This document shows, piece by piece, positions 1 through 6,830 of a stretch of 6,866 nucleotides of DNA. The position numbers and the translations under genes were made by a program. Position 1 is the first letter of the stretch; each line of letters begins with the position of its first letter. The notes under the pieces were generated by a model that worked only from the letters and a program-made list of their open reading frames with translations, had not been told where the DNA came from and did not search any database. The DNA comes from DMER64 sp041652255 (lineage in GTDB: Bacteria; Bacteroidota; Bacteroidia; Bacteroidales; UBA932), in contig JBAZHT010000090.1 in NCBI GenBank assembly GCA_041652255.1, positions 1 to 6,866 of the forward strand. The letters are read 5' to 3'.

Positions 1-648
1 GAAGAACGGGAAAAAATTGACCTGTTGATTGAACGCATCAACAAAACAGAAGCCACCAACAGGACACGTATCCGGGAATACGAAAAGGAGCTGGGGACAT
101 TGCGCAGCATCATGCGCAGCTACATTCACCAGATAGATTCACTCAACACCCTGAATCTTGCTCTGCGTGAAGACGCCTCCCAGGCCCGGGAAGAAGCCAC
201 CCAGGCCACCCGCCAGTATGAAGAACTGCGCACGACTACGGAAGAGTATGCCCGTCAGGTGGAGATCGGGGCCCAGTTAAAAGGCCGGGATTTTGTGCTT
301 ACAGGTATTACTGAAAGCGGACGGGATTCCGAACGTTCCAGCCGTATCAGTAAATTGAAACTCTGTGGCAGTCTTATTGAAAATTCCATAGCCCTAAAAG
401 GACCTGCCAACATTTACCTGCGGGTTAAAGGACCTGACGGCATTTTGCTGACCAATCCGGAACAGGGAGTATTCAATGCTGCCGGTGAACAATTGGTGTA
501 TTCGGCCGTCCGTGAGATCGATTACCAGGGAGCCGAAGTGGAATTCTGTATTTTCTTTGGCGGGGTTTCCTTCAGCCGCGGTGTTTATACGGCAGAAATC
601 TATACCAACGACGGACGCATTGGAGTAGCCGATATTCTCTTACGTTGA
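1..648 (+). CDS. Coiled-coil protein with C-terminal beta-type domain, 5'-truncated
   Basis: The reading frame is open from base 1 (visible protein begins EEREKIDLL), so the gene starts left of the window; a TTG at 25 is probably internal. The 215 visible residues fall into two parts. About the first 90 are a charged helix rich in Glu, Arg and Gln with heptad-like spacing, a probable coiled coil. From about residue 95 there is a compact domain beginning with a Ser/Arg-rich linker, then KLKLCGSLIENSIA, IYLRVKGPDG and, near the end, GVYTAEIYTNDGRIG, alternating hydrophobic strands that suggest a beta-sandwich. Similar two-part proteins of unknown function occur in Bacteroidales; this is from memory. 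They often carry an N-terminal lipoprotein or membrane anchor, which would be outside this window. The stop TGA overlaps the TTG start of hemW, so the genes are likely translationally coupled. The function is not known, and a role in heme metabolism cannot be inferred from position alone. Confidence 0.85.
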   Translation, partial: EEREKIDLLIERINKTEATNRTRIREYEKELGTLRSIMRSYIHQIDSLNTLNLALREDASQAREEATQATRQYEELRTTTEEYARQVEIGAQLKGRDFVLTGITESGRDSERSSRISKLKLCGSLIENSIALKGPANIYLRVKGPDGILLTNPEQGVFNAAGEQLVYSAVREIDYQGAEVEFCIFFGGVSFSRGVYTAEIYTNDGRIGVADILLR

Positions 649-1781
649 TCTACGTACACATTCCTTTTTGCAGGAGTTTTTGCTCCTATTGCAGTTTTTA
701 TTCCAGTACAAAAACCCGGGAAATTCCCGGGCTTTTGGATTGTATTTCACTGGAATGGAAAAGGGACCGGGAATTATGGCTGAACATTTTCCTATCCGCC
801 AATCTTCACAAGAGTCATACCCTGTATTTTGGAGGAGGCACACCTACTGTTTGTACCGCCCGGGAGCTTTGTGCTCTGATAGCCCTCTTGCGGGATGACA
901 TGGAGCAGGCCGGGCTGACACTTGCCGAGGTTACTGTGGAGGCCAATCCCGGGGACCTTACAACGGAATACTGCCATTCCCTGCTGGACAACGGTGTAAC
1001 CCGGCTGAGCATAGGGGTTCAGTCCTTTCACGACGCGTATTTAAAAGCCATGCAGCGACGGCACAACGGCCGCCAGGCCGCAGACTCGGCAATGCTTGCC
1101 CGCCGGGCCGGCTTTGCGAATATAAGCCTGGATCTGATCTTCGGGTTTCCGGGACTGACTGCCGAAAAATGGAAAGACACCCTGGCACAGGCCATTGCCC
1201 TGGGGCCGGAACATATCTCGGCCTACCAGCTTAGCCTGGAACCATCTTCGCTATGGGGAAAAACCGGTGTTCTCCCACCGCAGGAGGAGTGCGCGTTGCA
1301 ATATGCCCTGTTGCAGGAGACTTTGCAAGGTGCAAGATACATACAATACGAAGTGTCCAACTTCTGCCTTCCGGGGAAGGAATCACTGCATAACAGCGGG
1401 TACTGGATCCGAAGGCCGTATGCGGGATTGGGTCCTTCGGCCCATTCGTTTAACGGGAAAGACCGGTACGCCAACGTGGCCGATTTAAGAAAATACACGG
1501 AAGGGATCCGCCGGAATGAACCGGCCCGAAAGTTCGACCGGCTGACTGCCCGGGATATTCACAACGAATGGATCATGTTGTCTTTACGTACGTGCAAGGG
1601 GTTTTCATTGGAAGAGATGGAATTAAGGGAGGGCGTTTCTTGTGTTGCAGATTTCGTTAAACAAACAACCCCGCTGCTGGAGCGGGGCTTGCTTATCAGG
1701 GAGGGAAACCGACTTTTTATTCCTGCAGACCGTCTGTTCGTGTCTGATGGTATTATCCGGGATTGTCTGCTGCCCGGCTGA
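645..1781 (+). CDS. hemW: Radical SAM heme chaperone HemW
   Basis: HemW is a cytosolic iron-sulfur radical-SAM-family protein that binds heme and delivers it to target proteins; it was long misnamed as oxygen-independent coproporphyrinogen oxidase (HemN). The 378-aa length is normal for HemW. The N-terminus has IHIPFC-type context (VHIPFC) and the cluster motif C9-x3-C13-x2-C16, followed by S-F. HemN has a fourth Cys (CxC) at that place, whereas HemW has Phe, so this supports HemW. Further family signatures are GGGTP at 63-67, EANPGDL near 99-105, RLSIGVQSF at 120-128, DLIFGFPG near 163-170, ISAYQLSLEP at 191-200, YEVSNF at 235-240 with the SLHN/GYW segment after it, and GLGPSAHSF at 261-269. 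The C-terminal third has the helical HemN_C-type fold. The start is a TTG overlapping the upstream stop (TTGA); it places Met directly before IYVHIPFC, as expected in the family. The 3' end overlaps the convergent DUF3109 gene by 29 bp. Confidence 0.95.
   Translation: MIYVHIPFCRSFCSYCSFYSSTKTREIPGLLDCISLEWKRDRELWLNIFLSANLHKSHTLYFGGGTPTVCTARELCALIALLRDDMEQAGLTLAEVTVEANPGDLTTEYCHSLLDNGVTRLSIGVQSFHDAYLKAMQRRHNGRQAADSAMLARRAGFANISLDLIFGFPGLTAEKWKDTLAQAIALGPEHISAYQLSLEPSSLWGKTGVLPPQEECALQYALLQETLQGARYIQYEVSNFCLPGKESLHNSGYWIRRPYAGLGPSAHSFNGKDRYANVADLRKYTEGIRRNEPARKFDRLTARDIHNEWIMLSLRTCKGFSLEEMELREGVSCVADFVKQTTPLLERGLLIREGNRLFIPADRLFVSDGIIRDCLLPG
1669..1687 (-). terminator. Candidate intrinsic terminator for the lipoprotein-DUF3109 unit, inside hemW
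   Basis: The bases form an inverted repeat with 7-bp arms (CCCCGCT and AGCGGGG) around a 5-base loop. On the minus strand the hairpin is followed by TTGTTTGTTT, which resembles a terminator tail; on the plus strand the sequence after it is not T-rich. It lies 66 bases beyond the DUF3109 stop, in the direction of that transcript. The arms also encode hemW residues, so chance is possible and the tail is not a pure T run. Confidence 0.45.
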
Positions 1782-2322
1782 TGGCCCGGTACACATCCGG
1801 ACCAAAACAATGGATCAACGGCTCCTTAACGAATTCAAAAACACGCACCTTTTTTTGGGCTCCCAACTCACGGGCGACCCGGCACAAGTGCCATTGGTGG
1901 TAATTCAGGGCTACGGTATCTTCAGATAGTTTTTGTACCCGTATGGGATAAAGCCAGCAGGAAATGGGTTTCCGGAAATTTGAAATTCCTCCGGTCCAGG
2001 CCTTTTCTATGGCACACATACATATCCCGTCCTGAAAATACGCATAGGCACATTCTTTTCCGTCTATCAACGGGGTAACGGCATCGTCTTCTATGTCACG
2101 GACCCATGGGCCCAGCTTTTCCACGGATAGGATACCGTCAGGCTGCATGTACGGCGCATATAATCTCCAGTCCTGTTCCAGCAACAAACATTCCTCCGTG
2201 GTAACGGGTGCCCCGCTGTCTCCTTCCACACAACATATCCCTTTGCAGAGGGGTACGTCGCAGCAAAAATATTCGGTCAGAACACTTTCGGAAACGATGA
2301 TTTTATCTGAAACAATGATCAC
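1753..2322 (-). CDS. DUF3109 family cysteine-rich protein
   Basis: The protein has 189 residues, the usual size for DUF3109, a family of unknown function that is common in Bacteroidota. The start is a GTG at 2322-2320 (MIIVSDKIIV); the frame stays open upstream, but that part reads against the coding lipoprotein gene and has no family resemblance. Twelve cysteines are visible. Those near the N-terminus form CCDVPLCKGICC (residues 20-31) followed by VEGDSGAP; later come C91, then CMCAIEKAW (101-109), KPISCWLYPIRV (118-129), NYHQWHLC (140-147) and KEPLIHCFG near the end. This arrangement suggests binding of a metal or iron-sulfur cluster, but no chemistry is established from the sequence. There is no signal peptide or membrane segment, so it is probably cytosolic. 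The start overlaps the stop of the lipoprotein gene by GTGA, implying coupled translation. The position where I remember the family having CHLYPIR holds Trp instead of His. Confidence 0.9.
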   Translation of the reverse strand: MIIVSDKIIVSESVLTEYFCCDVPLCKGICCVEGDSGAPVTTEECLLLEQDWRLYAPYMQPDGILSVEKLGPWVRDIEDDAVTPLIDGKECAYAYFQDGICMCAIEKAWTGGISNFRKPISCWLYPIRVQKLSEDTVALNYHQWHLCRVARELGAQKKVRVFEFVKEPLIHCFGPDVYRAISRAADNPG

Positions 2323-2798
2323 AGTTGTACGGGGGCGGGATGGGGATCCAGCTTCATGTCTTCTCCGTAGGTATCCTTCAGCTCCTGAACAAACTGGTTG
2401 ACAGCAGCCATGGCCTGACTCATGGCAACCATCTCTTCCCTGGGAATGGAGGAATCTTTCAGGTATTCCATCAGCTGAACGGTCTGGGAGGTATACTTTA
2501 TATTGTAATTGTACCACATTTCCACGTAATCCAGATCCAGTTTCACAATGGCTTCCTGCTGTTCAGGTGACAGGGAATCAAAATTCACGTCAAGGAACTC
2601 CTGCGCTTCTTCATGCATTTTCACACATTGCCGGGCCAGAGCGTTGGCATTGTCGCGGGCTTTCAGTACAAATTCCTTTAATTCATCATTATTCTTCAGT
2701 TCTTTGGAAATTTCCAGGTCCAGCCGGGGAACATCAGCCCCGTTATTACAGGCTGCCAATCCCGTGAACAGGATCACAAACAATACGATCTTTTTCAT
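2319..2798 (-). CDS. Small helical lipoprotein of unknown function
   Basis: A 159-residue protein with an N-terminal MKK, a hydrophobic stretch and the lipobox LAAC, which places the lipidated Cys at residue 17. It is therefore expected to be exported by Sec, processed by signal peptidase II and anchored in a membrane. The mature part is almost entirely helical by composition, with charged Glu/Lys/Asp and regular hydrophobic residues, including KNNDELKEFVLKARDNANAL and SPEQQEAIVKLDLDYVEMW, and ends in a Pro-rich tail (HPAPVQL). I do not recognise a family. The ATG at 2798 was chosen over a possible upstream start at 2822 because it starts the signal peptide exactly; an A/G-rich stretch (AAAGAG) lies just upstream. 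It is first in a two-gene unit with DUF3109, whose start overlaps its stop. A -7-type promoter element lies about 22 bases upstream of the start. Confidence 0.8.
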   Translation of the reverse strand: MKKIVLFVILFTGLAACNNGADVPRLDLEISKELKNNDELKEFVLKARDNANALARQCVKMHEEAQEFLDVNFDSLSPEQQEAIVKLDLDYVEMWYNYNIKYTSQTVQLMEYLKDSSIPREEMVAMSQAMAAVNQFVQELKDTYGEDMKLDPHPAPVQL

Positions 2799-2819
2799 AA
2801 TTCTCTTTATTAACAGGGA

Positions 2820-2827
2820 CAAAGGTA
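2820..2827 (-). promoter_or_regulatory. Candidate -7 element TACCTTTG for the lipoprotein unit
   Basis: Read on the minus strand the bases are TACCTTTG, matching the Bacteroidota -7 consensus TAnnTTTG. Transcription would begin close to the lipoprotein ATG at 2798. No TTTG is visible at the expected -33 position, which falls inside the terminator hairpin of the upstream unit, so the promoter is plausible but incomplete. Confidence 0.4.
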
Positions 2828-2829
2828 AT

Positions 2830-2858
2830 AAAAAAAACCGCCCCCTGAGGGAGCGGTT
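2830..2858 (-). terminator. Intrinsic terminator of the S-layer-like operon
   Basis: On the minus strand the arms AACCGCTCCC and GGGGGCGGTT pair over 10 bp, including one T-G wobble, around a 3-base loop (TCA), and the stem runs into an uninterrupted T run. It lies about 22 bases after the stop of the outer-membrane protein gene and points in that direction. The plus strand version has a C-A mismatch in place of the wobble and a poor tail, so termination is directed at the minus-strand transcript. Confidence 0.92.
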
Positions 2859-2880
2859 GTATTGGCAGATTCAATAATTA

Positions 2881-3732
2881 CTAAAAACGGAATCCTATTT
2901 TGAGTTGCGGGAAAGCAAAGAATTTGAATTGCATTTCATATGCGTTGAATTCCTGGCCGTCTGCATACATACGGATTGCTGAATAGTAATAATTGAAAGG
3001 GCGTACCTCAAGAGCTATGTTCATTCCCGGCAGGAAATTGTATTCCACGCCGGCAGTGATCGCTCCGGATATTGCATATGCTTCGCCTGCACGTCTGTCC
3101 AACGCGTAAAGTTCCAGGGGGTCCGTACCTCCTTCTACAGGTATTTCAATACCCGTATATGGCAGGTAGGCCTGCACCCTGGCGTGTTGGAAACCGCCCA
3201 GCAAACCGATGTAGGGGAACAGCCGGCCGTTGCAGTTGTTGAAATAGTAGTCTGCACCGACATTTACCAGGTATTTGTCGGTTAGCCTGCCTTCAACCCA
3301 CTGAATGCCGCCCAGGTCCAGTAAACCACTGCTCTCCAGATCGATGCCTTCAATATAATCACGTTCGGGGGTCACGTCTATTTGCATGGCAAATAGCGCG
3401 TTCACTGCAAAGCGGTTGGTCACGAAATACTTTCCCTGGATTCCTGCAATATTGGCAATTGAATTGTTATTCAGATCGCCCATCTGCAGGTAATAACCCA
3501 CGCCGTAGCTACTGGGGTCTATGCCCAGTTCTGCTCCCGGCAAATAGCTGGGCAACAGCGGGGTTAAATTGTCCAGATAATCAAAGTATAATCCGTCTCC
3601 CAACACTGCAGAGACCTGAAACTGTCCCGCGCGTGGAGCATATACAGCACTTCCGGAGCGTTCCGCCGGTTGCGCCCCAAGGGACGCAACCGTTAGAACA
3701 GCTATCAGAAATATGCTAAGTTTTTTTATCAT
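2881..3732 (-). CDS. Outer-membrane beta-barrel protein
   Basis: The protein has 283 residues from an ATG at 3732. A TTG at 3741 would add only three residues ahead of the signal peptide and is less likely. A Sec signal peptide covers about residues 1-20 (MIKKLSIFL... ending SLGA before Gln). The mature chain alternates hydrophobic and polar residues in strands with many Tyr, Phe and Gly, for example YGVGYYLQMG, KYLVNVGADYYF, LFPYIGLLGGF and ITAGVEYNFLPG, and ends in KIGFRF. A terminal Phe is typical of barrels inserted by the BAM machinery. No OmpA peptidoglycan-binding domain is present, as the protein ends with the barrel. It follows the 997-aa lipoprotein by 25 bases and is followed by a strong terminator, so it is the second gene of a two-gene operon. 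By position and fold it may resemble BT1926 of Bacteroides thetaiotaomicron, the barrel beside the S-layer lipoprotein BT1927. A role in anchoring or assembling the partner at the surface is inference. Confidence 0.85.
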   Translation of the reverse strand: MIKKLSIFLIAVLTVASLGAQPAERSGSAVYAPRAGQFQVSAVLGDGLYFDYLDNLTPLLPSYLPGAELGIDPSSYGVGYYLQMGDLNNNSIANIAGIQGKYFVTNRFAVNALFAMQIDVTPERDYIEGIDLESSGLLDLGGIQWVEGRLTDKYLVNVGADYYFNNCNGRLFPYIGLLGGFQHARVQAYLPYTGIEIPVEGGTDPLELYALDRRAGEAYAISGAITAGVEYNFLPGMNIALEVRPFNYYYSAIRMYADGQEFNAYEMQFKFFAFPQLKIGFRF

Positions 3733-3757
3733 TATACGCAAATCTTATCCGTATGGT

Positions 3758-6751
3758 TTATAGATAATCTTCCAAAAGTCCGGTTCTGATACCTTCAAGA
3801 ACGATCAACTGTTGTTGCAGATTTTCAATTTCTACTAAAATAGCGTCAATCTGAGCCTGGTACCATGCTGTTTCATTTTCAATAAAGCCCCAGAATGTGG
3901 GCAGTCCAAGGCCTTCTTCCCAGATGGCAAGGGCTTGCTCAATCCTGTTGAGTTCGTTTTGGCTTTCTATCAGGTTATGCTTAGCACGGTTCCATGCTTC
4001 AAGCAATCCTTCTTCGGCAAGATTTCCTCCGTTATGAGCCCATTGAGCCTGATCTATGAAATACTGGTAGTATTCAATGTATGTTTCATACATAGGTATG
4101 TAGGCTTCAATATCATCAAGGGCATCCAGAATAGCGTTGTATTCATCGTTCAAAGCTTTCCATTGAGCTTTTGCTTCCACATAAAGTGCCCACTGAGTAT
4201 CATAAAGAGTTTGGATTTTATCTATCAGGGCGGCGTATTCACCATTCAGCACACGGTTGTAAGTGTCCTGGTATGCCTGGTAGTCACGGGTTTGCCAGAT
4301 AGCGTAGAAATAGTGGCCCGTTCCAAAATCATCTCTTTCTTCCCACAACCAGAGCGGCAGGTTGCCGGCCCAGTCTGACCATTGTGTTCCGCAATCTTCC
4401 CCGGCGGCCAACAAGGCTTCGTAGGAAACAAACAGATCGCAGTATGCATTCAGGTAAGTAATATCAAAGTCAAGCGACGGGGTGATAACGGTGCGACCCA
4501 TACCATCCGGACCTTCCAGTACAAAGTGGAATTCAGTAGCGTCTTCCGGTCTGGGCTGAGTTTCATCCCAGTCTGCATCGTCATCGTATACAGGAGGATT
4601 ATAAGTGGAAGGTGTTACATAAATCCATTTAATGGCCGGTTTTTCAGTTACATTGGCCAAAGCATCATCCCAGGACCAGTCTGTGGTACCGATAATGACG
4701 CCCTTGTCATTAAAGAGGTATTTGGTGGCTTTCCATACCCTGTTGAAAGGTTCAAACATATCTTCTTCCAGGTTACCCAGACCTTCTACGGCAGTGTAAT
4801 AATCATCGATTGCAATTATAATAGCATCTGTATCGGGACCTTCCATAATATCACGATAATCGGTACGAGTCAATTCACCAAAGAAATCTTCCAGGACCTC
4901 TTCAGCAGCGTTGGTGTAACCGGCTTCGTTGATTGTGATCACGGTTCCTGCACCTTCCAGGCCAATTTCAACCGTCCGCTCTTGGAATAACCAGTAAAGG
5001 AACAACCATGTAGACCATTCTTCTTTGGACATATCGGTAAGTTCACGGTTGGAATTATCATACACTTTGCGCATGATATCACCATAAACTACAGGTGGGT
5101 CTATGTAAGTCCAATTTTGGGCGTGATCCCAGAAAGCGGGCCATCCTTCTTGGTGAGTTCCATCCATAATGGCTTTCAGGTTGGTTACGATAGCATCCAA
5201 TTGACCGGGAATGTCAAGCATAACGGCAATTACATTGATAAGATCGATAACAGCCTGGCCGTTTGCGCCGAAAATAAAGTCTGCCAGGTTCCCTGCATTA
5301 AATTCAATGCCTCCGAGTACTTCAGAAATATTTGTGGCACCGGGCAACACTATCAATCCGTCTTCAACGGTTATAATGCCGTTAAGGTAGTACATGTATT
5401 CTTCAATCAGATCTTCAGCTTCTTCGTACATGTCACCGTATGTCTTCAAATGGGCGTTGTACTCAACCATATCGGTATTCCAGTTGTTCCAGGCCGTTTG
5501 CCAGGCAACGTAACGGGAGCCTACGTGGCTTCCGCTGATACGGGCTTCATCGTAGTATTTCTGCCAAAGCTTCCAGTTGTCTTCATAGTTTTTAACGGCT
5601 GCGTCAGCAGTAGCTTTTTTGGCGGCAATATTGGCTTCAATAGTACCAGAATCCTGGTCTTCAAATTCGGAACGGGTATCATCAATTACGCGCATATCCC
5701 TTTTCATCATGTCAAACATGGTGGTTTTGGTAGTTGCCTGCCAGGGAGCTGTAATTCTGTAATTTCCGTTGAAAACGTGAACGTCGGGATCGTCACCACC
5801 GTCAGAGAAGACTCCGGTAATACCAACTGTCCTGTTTTTTGTCAAATTATTCAAGGCTGCATTCAACGCGTTTACGTTGAACAGTAAAGCTTCTTCCTGA
5901 AGAAGAATGTATGCTTCTTCCAGTTCGGCAATTTCAGCACGCAAACCGGTAATTACATCCTGGAAACCGGCGATCATAGCATCAAAATCACCGTGATATT
6001 CGTTATACAAAGCATCGTAAGCTTCTACAACTCCGGCCAGGTATTCAATTTCACACTCCAGACGCCTTTTGTTGGCTTCCATTTGCTGGATAGCGTGAGA
6101 TGTATCTTCCGGATATTCTACGTTTACATACCAGTGGTATTGAGCTTTGGCATAATTTAAATCAAGTTCTGCAATACCAAGGTCCAGGATAACACCCTGA
6201 ATCTGGAATACAAGAGCATCCAATGCATCAATAAGTGCTTGTCCAAGGGTTGCTGCATTTTCGATCTTCCATTCTTCGAAAGCTAACAGAGCAGCTTCGT
6301 AAGCCTGGGTTGCTTCAACCATTTCAACCTGAATCTGAGCAATTACAAGTTCCCATTCAGCAATGGCAGCATCGGCTTCCGCTCTCAGCACTTCCAGTTC
6401 GATCTCAAGTGCTTCGATCTCTTTGGCCCATGCTTCTTTATGAAAATCGGTCAAGGCGTTTTGCCATTCCACTTCTGCCTGAATAAGATCGGCTTCAGCT
6501 TGTATTCTGGCTGCCTGGGCAGCAATTACGGCTTCTTCAGCCTTCAGAAGGCTGGCCTGTGCCATGATCAAAGCCGCGTTGGCAGCTTCAACCTGTACCT
6601 TGGCCTGTGTAAGAGCGGCTTGAGCATTCAGCAATGCGGCCTTTGCATTACGCATGGCTTCAATGCCGGGGCTGGGCTCAGGCTTAATACAGCCTACGGC
6701 GAGTACACCCAGTACTAAAAAGGCTGCACTCCATTTTAAAAATTTTTTCAT
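3758..6751 (-). CDS. Large coiled-coil surface lipoprotein, S-layer-like
   Basis: A 997-residue protein with a lipoprotein signal: MKKFLKW, a hydrophobic core, then LAVGC with Cys at residue 21, followed by IKPEP. Domains seen: residues 36-105 are ten unbroken heptads with Ala at the first position; 105-300 continue as long acidic helices; 305-345 hold a non-helical insert with GGDDPD; 365-460 are again helical; 460-835 are mixed and probably globular, with an acidic Pro/Tyr/Asp-rich stretch at about 716-740; 835-997 return to helices that end EDYL. There are 35 Trp (3.5%), many Tyr, a strong acidic excess and only four Cys including the lipidated one. No catalytic motif was found, so the protein is probably structural. 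Codon use is selective (TTA, CTA and TCA are nearly absent over long stretches), as expected of an abundant protein. With the barrel gene just downstream it recalls BT1927-type phase-variable S-layer lipoproteins of Bacteroides, but this was not tested by alignment. Alternatives are an adhesin or a filament protein. Confidence 0.85.
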   Translation of the reverse strand: MKKFLKWSAAFLVLGVLAVGCIKPEPSPGIEAMRNAKAALLNAQAALTQAKVQVEAANAALIMAQASLLKAEEAVIAAQAARIQAEADLIQAEVEWQNALTDFHKEAWAKEIEALEIELEVLRAEADAAIAEWELVIAQIQVEMVEATQAYEAALLAFEEWKIENAATLGQALIDALDALVFQIQGVILDLGIAELDLNYAKAQYHWYVNVEYPEDTSHAIQQMEANKRRLECEIEYLAGVVEAYDALYNEYHGDFDAMIAGFQDVITGLRAEIAELEEAYILLQEEALLFNVNALNAALNNLTKNRTVGITGVFSDGGDDPDVHVFNGNYRITAPWQATTKTTMFDMMKRDMRVIDDTRSEFEDQDSGTIEANIAAKKATADAAVKNYEDNWKLWQKYYDEARISGSHVGSRYVAWQTAWNNWNTDMVEYNAHLKTYGDMYEEAEDLIEEYMYYLNGIITVEDGLIVLPGATNISEVLGGIEFNAGNLADFIFGANGQAVIDLINVIAVMLDIPGQLDAIVTNLKAIMDGTHQEGWPAFWDHAQNWTYIDPPVVYGDIMRKVYDNSNRELTDMSKEEWSTWLFLYWLFQERTVEIGLEGAGTVITINEAGYTNAAEEVLEDFFGELTRTDYRDIMEGPDTDAIIIAIDDYYTAVEGLGNLEEDMFEPFNRVWKATKYLFNDKGVIIGTTDWSWDDALANVTEKPAIKWIYVTPSTYNPPVYDDDADWDETQPRPEDATEFHFVLEGPDGMGRTVITPSLDFDITYLNAYCDLFVSYEALLAAGEDCGTQWSDWAGNLPLWLWEERDDFGTGHYFYAIWQTRDYQAYQDTYNRVLNGEYAALIDKIQTLYDTQWALYVEAKAQWKALNDEYNAILDALDDIEAYIPMYETYIEYYQYFIDQAQWAHNGGNLAEEGLLEAWNRAKHNLIESQNELNRIEQALAIWEEGLGLPTFWGFIENETAWYQAQIDAILVEIENLQQQLIVLEGIRTGLLEDYL

Positions 6752-6830
6752 GCATTAAAAATTTTAAGTTAAACAAAAGTTTTTTTAGAAGTTATTAAAT
6801 TTCGCTTTTTGGCTATGATATATATAAATG
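6752..6830 (-). promoter_or_regulatory. A/T-rich leader of the 997-aa lipoprotein gene
   Basis: This stretch between promoter and ATG contains long A and T runs. The sequence AAATTTTTAA occurs just before the start codon and nearly again just after it, so the ATG lies in a weakly structured A/T-rich zone. A TATATATA tract is at about 6817-6826. No riboswitch-like structure or open reading frame was recognised. Confidence 0.5.

Noticed and set aside
1195..1498. Open frames of about 90 codons on both strands inside hemW
   Set aside because: They are out-of-frame shadows of a clearly conserved gene, and their translations have no recognisable features.
645..1781. Annotation of the radical SAM protein as HemN coproporphyrinogen dehydrogenase
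   Set aside because: The fourth Cys of the HemN CxxxCxxCxC motif is Phe here and the length fits HemW.
1787..1798. CCGG...CCGG hairpin just after hemW as a terminator
   Set aside because: Only 4 bp of stem, no following T run, and it lies in DUF3109 coding sequence flank without support.
2323..2517. Longer N-terminus for the DUF3109 protein starting at 2517
   Set aside because: The extra 65 residues lie antiparallel in no sense to any family and cover the same strand as the lipoprotein gene in another frame; the family N-terminus begins at the GTG at 2322.
2799..2822. Upstream start for the small lipoprotein at 2822
   Set aside because: It would put MSLLIKRI before a normal MKK lipoprotein signal peptide and would overlap the candidate -7 promoter element.
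3733..3741. TTG start for the beta-barrel protein at 3741
   Set aside because: An ATG three codons later gives a complete signal peptide; the TTG adds nothing recognisable.
5117..5887. Plus-strand open frame of 256 codons antisense to the large lipoprotein gene (and similar frames at 3935-4378 and 4382-4990)
   Set aside because: They are in exact register with the minus-strand codons and open only because that gene avoids TTA, CTA and TCA. The translations show no domain, signal or family likeness.
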